Below, in pieces: positions 59,148 to 64,000 of a stretch of 64,000 nucleotides of DNA. Both the position numbers and the translations under genes were made by a program. The notes below the pieces were generated by a model. The model worked only from the letters and a program-made list of their open reading frames with translations. It did not search any database and was not told where the DNA came from. The stretch comes from Asterella californica (lineage: Eukaryota; Streptophyta; Marchantiopsida; Marchantiales; Aytoniaceae), in contig JAYKYS010000008.1 in assembly GCA_036924285.1 (NCBI GenBank), forward strand, positions 17,903,001-17,967,000. Reading direction: 5' to 3'. Position 1 is the stretch's first letter. Every line of letters begins with the position of its first letter.

Positions 59148-60692
59148 TTTAGACATATTGCAGGGAAGGACAATCCTGTGGCAGATATGTTATCAAGGGC
59201 TAGGTATTACGATGAGAAAGAAATGATAGATGATCAGGAGGATGTGGGAACTGAGTTCTATTCTAGTGCTCTTGCTAGAAGAGATAGAAGCTATTTTGCA
59301 GCCCCGTTAGAGTTTTTTGAGGAAACTGTGTATGATGACGAGTGGTTGGATCTTGGGCGTTATTTGAGTTCACTGGAAAGGCAAGAAGGCTGGTCTGATG
59401 CAGATTTCAAGAGGATCCGTAGAATAGCTTATGGTTACTTTTTGCATGGAGGACATCTATGGAAGCGCCCTAAGCTACAAGGAGGTATACCGCAGCGGGT
59501 AGTATGTGACCTGGAATTGCAGCAGAAGCTGATCAAGGAGTTCCATGAGAGTCTATGGGCCGGTCATAGAGGAGTTTGGGCTACATTTGCCAAGATGAAG
59601 GAGAAGTATTGGTGGAAGGGTATGTATAAGGATGTAGTACAGTTTGTTTCATCCTGTATACCTTGCCAGATGTATTCCAACGTACGTCATCGTGATGGAT
59701 TGCATCCTACTTATCCTTTAGCCATTCATTACAAATGGGTAGTTGACCTGATAACTATGCCGTTTGGGCTTGGACAAATGAGGTATCTAGTCTTGGCTAG
59801 AGAAGATCTATCTAACCAAGTTGAAGGTCGTGCCCTGAGGACGAAGACCACTGCTAGTGTCTGCCGCTTTCTACTTGAAGATGTTATTTGTAGGTATGGG
59901 TGTGTGGGAAAGATCACTGCAGATAGGGGTGAGCTGGATGCACAAGAAGCAGTTGAGTTCTTCAAGCGATTGGGAATCAAGTTGGCGTTAACCACTGCTT
60001 ACAATCCTGAAGGGAATGGCAAGAGCGAACGAGGTCATCCGCCAATCATCAAAGCTTTGGTAAAAGCTTGCAAGGGTAAGATCCGTGAATGGCCTAGACT
60101 GCTACCATTTGCTTTGTGGGCAGATCGTACAACTCATAGTACCATTACAGGTTACATGCCAGCAGAGTTGATACTAGGGCAAAAACCTGTGATGCCGATT
60201 GAGGAGGTTGTGCCTACTTGGAATGTTTTGCCATGGGAAGATGGTAGAAGTATGGAGGATCTTCTTGCATTAAGGATCCAGCAGTTAGAACGAAGACCTG
60301 AGGATGTTGCCAAAGCTGTGGAAAGGTTGAAGACTGCTAGAGAGAGAAACAAAGGCAGATTTGATAGAACGCATAGATTACGACCCAAACCAGTTAAGGA
60401 AGGTGATTGGGTGTTAGTCTATGATAGTAGTCTTGATAATCAGCATAGCGCTATCAGAAAGTTTTCCAAGAGATGGTTCGGACCTTATGTGGTGTTAGAA
60501 GTTTATGATAATGTCACATATTCTTTGAGAGAGTTAGACGGTGCAGTGCTCAAGATACCAGTCGCAGGGAAGAGAATCAAGCTCTTTAGAAGGAGAGGGG
60601 AGGACCAGAACATTGCAGAGCTTACTGAGGATGGAGCTGAAGACTCAATGGAGGTTGAAGATGAATTTGAAGCTGAAGCTGAAGAGTCTTGA
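59148..60692 (+). pseudogene. Integrase of the young element
   Basis: After the TAG the frame is open to TGA 60690-60692. Residues numbered from ATG 59178: the H2C2 zinc domain has H123, H130, C160 and C163 (HESLWAGHRG, SSCIPC). The core has D190 (WVVDLI), D249 (TADRGELD) and E284 (GKSERG), a complete D-D-E set. A GPY/F-type module, KRWFGPYVVLEVYDNVTYSL, lies near the C-terminus, followed by an acidic tail (EVEDEFEAEAEES). No chromodomain is present. This part alone looks intact. Confidence 0.92.
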
Positions 60693-60728
60693 TCTCGATC
60701 TGGCACATACCGGAGGATGTGCAAGTTC

Positions 60729-60740
60729 AGAGGGGGTGGA
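60729..60740 (+). promoter_or_regulatory. Polypurine tract
   Basis: AGAGGGGGTGGA directly abuts the 3' LTR, as expected for the plus-strand primer site. Confidence 0.8.
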
Positions 60741-62113
60741 TGTCACGCCATTTGACGGCTACATGCTTGACTTCTACTCCGACGCTTAGGTTTGGTAGTT
60801 CTAGAAGTTAGCTCACATTACTTCTAGTCTTTTATATATATGTTTGACATCTTTGCATACGGTGTTAATACTATTTTGAGTCCTAGTAGGCTGATAGTAT
60901 GTTAGTTATCTTGTTCAAGCATTTGTGCGCTTGTGCAAGTGACTTCTTACTTGTCTATGACGTTCAATGTACATAACATAGGGTTTCCATGCTGATAGGG
61001 GTTTGAGCTCATGGGTTGTACTTACTTGTCGCCCATGCACGCTTTCTAGCTGATTTAAGTTAATTTTTGGGGCTACGTGTTGTTTTAGGTAGTTTAAGTT
61101 AAACGCTGGCACTCTAGGGGGCTTGACGTGGTAGCCTATGAGTGTAGATACATTACCAAGTAGTTTAAGGCACAAAAGGACAGTCAAGTGGAGCTATGAA
61201 CTCCCATTGGTCCATTTTTGTCTTTTGTAAAACTCTAAGTTTAGAAACAGAGCTCTAGAGTGGAGTTCGAGCATTTGGTGAAGTATCTTCGAAATCTGAG
61301 AACACAGGAAGAGAGAGCTCGTCGTGCCAAGCACTGTCAGTGAAATTTTTGCTTGATTTGGATCAATAAACAAGAAGTTATGCCCAATTGAAGTTCGGAT
61401 TGTGCCAAAACTGCATCACTTTTGTTGATTTTGGGGTTTTCGGTGCCAATTGCAGCAGAATTGAGGAAATCACTTCAAAACTTCGTGGTTGCGTTCACTG
61501 TCAGGAGGGCTACGACTGTCCAAAAAGTTTCGAATCATTTGAGTGATTGAGTAATTCAGGGCGGCCGCTGAAGCAGAAGGGGTCTAAAAAGCTCTTAATC
61601 TAGAGCAGCGACTTTAGAGAAGGAGATCTGGAGTTCTACAAACAATCAGGAGTCCCAACTTCACAGGGATGTTCAGCATCCTGTAGACTTCAAATACTGT
61701 GAGAAGATTTGAAATTCATCGAGCCAATTCTCTGTTCTATGTCTGAATAGCTGTCTAGGTACCAGAAATTACCATAATTCTCTTATTCAGAACTTTTCTG
61801 TCAACATCTCGGTGCTAGAATTCAATCTCAGGCTGAAACTTCGTGTGTCTGTTCAGTAGTGCCTCATTTACATGTAGGGGAAGTTTAGAAGTCTAAACCT
61901 TCATAGTTTTCCTCTCTTTGAGTGTCAAAGTTCACCGCTTAAGTCTATTACTACCAGTGAGACCTAAATTTCGCTTTTTGAGCATATCAGAGGATCCTAC
62001 ACTCCTGTGTGAGTGTTTATAGCTCCTGTTGTGACCTGAAAGCCAACCTCTTGAGTAAACAACCACAGCTAGAAGCCCGGCGCTTTCCTAGGTAGACGGA
62101 TCACACTCCGACA
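60741..62113 (+). repeat. 3' LTR (1373 bp)
   Basis: Starts TGTCACGCCATTTGACGGCT and ends ATCACACTCCGACA. Identical to the 5' LTR apart from five substitutions. Confidence 0.97.
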
Positions 62114-62117
62114 ACGT

Positions 62118-62720
62118 CTTACAAATGTGAGTCGAGTGGGAACATTTGTTGGTTTGGTGAACTTCTATCTTTGATACGTGAAAGGGTTTAGTGAAATTGC
62201 GAAGTCATTGACCAAGCTGATGAAGATGAGCCAGGAGTGACAGTGGGGAGATGAGCAAGAGTGAGCTTTTGTAGAGCTCAAGGATAAGTTGACATCTGCT
62301 CCTATCTTGAGGAGACACGTTAGGAGGCGTCCCTTCTATTGCACATTGATTGGAGTATGTTATGACTTGGAGCAGTGCTGACTCAGCATGATGATGAGGA
62401 AAAGGAGTTTGTGATGACGTATGTCGGTCGCTCCAACAATTCGGCAGAGATGAGATATAGTTCATACGAGAGAGAGTGTTTGACGATAGTGTGAGCTGTT
62501 GTACACTTTCGATGTTACTTGTTTGAGAACCTTTTTACTCTCATCACTGATCATCAGCCGCTCAAGTGGTTGATGGAGTCCGACAAGCTTATAGGGAAGC
62601 TTGCATGATGGGCTCTGATCTTACAAGAGTATGACTACCAAGTATTACATAGACATGGAGTTTCAAACTTAGATGCCGATGGATTGAGTCGTAACTCATG
62701 CACGAGTCAGCAAGATAGAC
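62118..62720 (+). pseudogene. RT thumb/connection and RNase H of the old element
   Basis: Broken frames carry VGLVNFY, ELKDKLTSAPILRRHVRRR, SNNSAEMRYSSYERECLTIV (RNase H Glu region), and TDHQPLKWLMESDKL from about 62546, which holds the RNase H TDHQPL box. It ends with LDADGLSRNS. Stop codons replace Arg or Trp at several places. Confidence 0.8.
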
Positions 62721-63079
62721 TGGAGCTCGATGGCATGACGAGATTGATGAGCAGATGGTGCTAAGGTGGCATGCATCTGCCTTTCTTAGTGTGTTGACTA
62801 TGAACTCTAGTATGGAGGACTAGGTCGTATCTTTCTCAGGTTGGAGAATAGATGGTGAGTCTTTGGATCCTGATGATGGAGATGATGTTTCAGACCAACG
62901 AGACATCTATGATGATGTGACAGTAATGGAATATCTACGTACTCGCATGGTGGTAGACACAATGAGTGCCAAGGAGCGAGATCGCGTCCTCCAACGAACG
63001 AAGAGATTTCAAAGAAAAAGACGACATGTACTTCGAGTGTGAGATGATGAGAGAGTACGAATAGTGTCACATCTATCCC

Positions 63080-64000
63080 AATGGCACAGTTAATAAGACA
63101 CGCCCACGAGGGTTGAGACATTTTGAGGTGAAACGTACGCATAGCTTACTCCAAGAATAGTATTAGTGGCGTGGTATGCATATCGATGTGCAGCAGTTTG
63201 TCGCACGATGTGTGATTTGTGATCGAGTACGAACATCGTTTAATGCTCATACTCCACAATTACACCCCTTATGGATTATGAGGTTGAGTTATCATTAGAG
63301 CTTAGATTTTGCGGGACTCGTATCGTTGATTATACGTCACCCCCGATATGTGTTGGTGATGATGGAGCACTTCTCCAAGTGGATTGAGTTGGTGGCATTA
63401 CTGGACAAGACGAGTGAAGATATATCTTATGCGTTCTTAGATCGAGTGCTAAGTCGTTTTGGAGCACCAGCTAAAGTGTTGATGGACCAAGGTACGAGTT
63501 CCTTGGTGTGCAAGTATGCGTTACAGAAGGACCACTTAGGAGACTGTGATGTGCATTTACTATGGTTGACTATGGATTATCGGTTTAGCCGACAAGCATC
63601 TTTGGCTTTCTTCTCATCGTATTTTATATATTACCGAGATCCAGATCTACTTTCGGCCATTCATCGTGATTCTGCTGAGATGCTGAACCTTGATGACCTA
63701 GATATGTGGGTGAGAGCATGTTCCCAACGAGCTGAGATATTTCCGAGAGTTGTATCGATGACTTTTGAGAACCTAGCAATTGCTCAGCATAGAGATACCT
63801 TACGATATGTGACTATCCGAGGAGGAGGTTATCAACCATCGATTCGTAAGTTTCATCCTGACGATTATATCTATCTGCAGCAGACTGCACCGACGACGTT
63901 GGATGTGACCGCAAGACGTATTATTTTACGAGTGCGTGAGGTGTTATGTTCTAGAGTACTCATGTTAGAAGACCGTGATGGTGTTGTTTGGAAAGACAAT
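63080..64000 (+). pseudogene. Integrase of the old element, internally deleted
   Basis: The H2C2 part reads HSLLQE, YWRGMHIDVQQFVARCVICD near 63130-63215. The core gives SLDFAGLVSL (first Asp near 63306), YVLVMMEHFSKWIELVALLD, and VLMDQGTSS (second Asp near 63482). Right after this it jumps to LQKDHLGDCDVHLLWLTMD, so the stretch with the third catalytic residue (Glu) is missing. The C-terminal domain (DDYIYLQQTAPTTLDVTARR) runs to the window end. Confidence 0.8.

Larger units (their letters stand above)
53404..62113 (+). mobile_element. Young Ty3/gypsy LTR retrotransposon, full length, 8710 bp
   Basis: Two 1373-bp LTRs with TG...CA ends flank gag, a CCHC zinc knuckle, protease, RT, RNase H and integrase, in Ty3/gypsy order. 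The element is flanked by ACGT (53400-53403, 62114-62117). A polypurine tract precedes the 3' LTR. The LTRs differ at only five positions that I can see. The internal reading frames carry an internal frame change, three premature stops and one frameshift, so this copy probably cannot make full-length Pol. There is no chromodomain; the C-terminus is a GPY-type domain followed by an acidic tail. It is inserted in the pol region of an older element. Confidence 0.95.
62114..64000 (+). mobile_element. Old methyltransferase-bearing element, 3' part
   Basis: Starts with the duplicated ACGT and continues in frame with the RT cut at 53403: VGLVNFY, VKGFSEIAKSLTKLMKMSQ, then AFVELKDKLTSAPILRRH, RNase H and integrase. 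The sequence runs to the window end inside the integrase C-terminus, so the 3' LTR is not seen. Confidence 0.85.

Noticed and set aside
1..64000. CRISPR arrays, operons or other bacterial systems
   Set aside because: Spliced plant genes and plant-type transposons are present; no spaced direct-repeat array was seen.

Overview
The window is nuclear DNA from a streptophyte plant, most likely a seed-free land plant (bryophyte or lycophyte). The evidence is two intron-containing plant genes with canonical GT-AG introns, gene-poor AT-rich spacers, and many decayed plant-type transposable elements, including nested Ty3/gypsy elements. No bacterial or organellar gene order is present. I cannot name the species.

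Only two host genes can be supported with confidence. On the minus strand (19226 down to 14852) a six-exon gene encodes a 492-residue DUF760 protein. It has a transit-peptide-like N-terminus and resembles the chloroplast UV-B-induced At3g17800 group. On the plus strand (24203 to 26464) a six-coding-exon gene encodes a 189-residue NF-YB subunit (histone-fold, CCAAT-binding). Its probable 5'UTR intron would create a short uORF ending 4 nt before the start codon. I see no functional link between the two genes.

Region 1-14 kb is mostly spacer: a 41-bp tandem duplication, a three-unit ~64-bp tandem repeat, a GGGC tract, a cluster of three perfect hairpins near 11.0-11.2 kb, a diverged paired-hairpin repeat and a Ty3/gypsy reverse transcriptase fossil (12.7-13.1 kb). 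Region 19-45 kb holds the NF-YB gene, a tRNA-derived SINE-like element, a MITE with TTA target duplication, a broken DDE transposase, an internally deleted LTR element that kept its integrase, fragments of LTRs in both orientations, and several more copies of the paired-hairpin repeat.

Region 47-64 kb is the most interesting part. An old, decayed Ty3/gypsy-type element (about 47.4-53.4 kb and 62.1-64.0 kb, running off the window) carries a C5-cytosine DNA methyltransferase-like domain between its protease and its reverse transcriptase, with motifs I, IV, VI, VIII and X in the usual order and spacing. A second, much younger Ty3/gypsy element (53404-62113; 1373-bp LTRs differing at 5 positions) is inserted into the old element's pol gene. 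It is flanked by an ACGT duplication, and the interrupted pol frame resumes directly on the other side. The young element itself has several in-frame stops and a frameshift.
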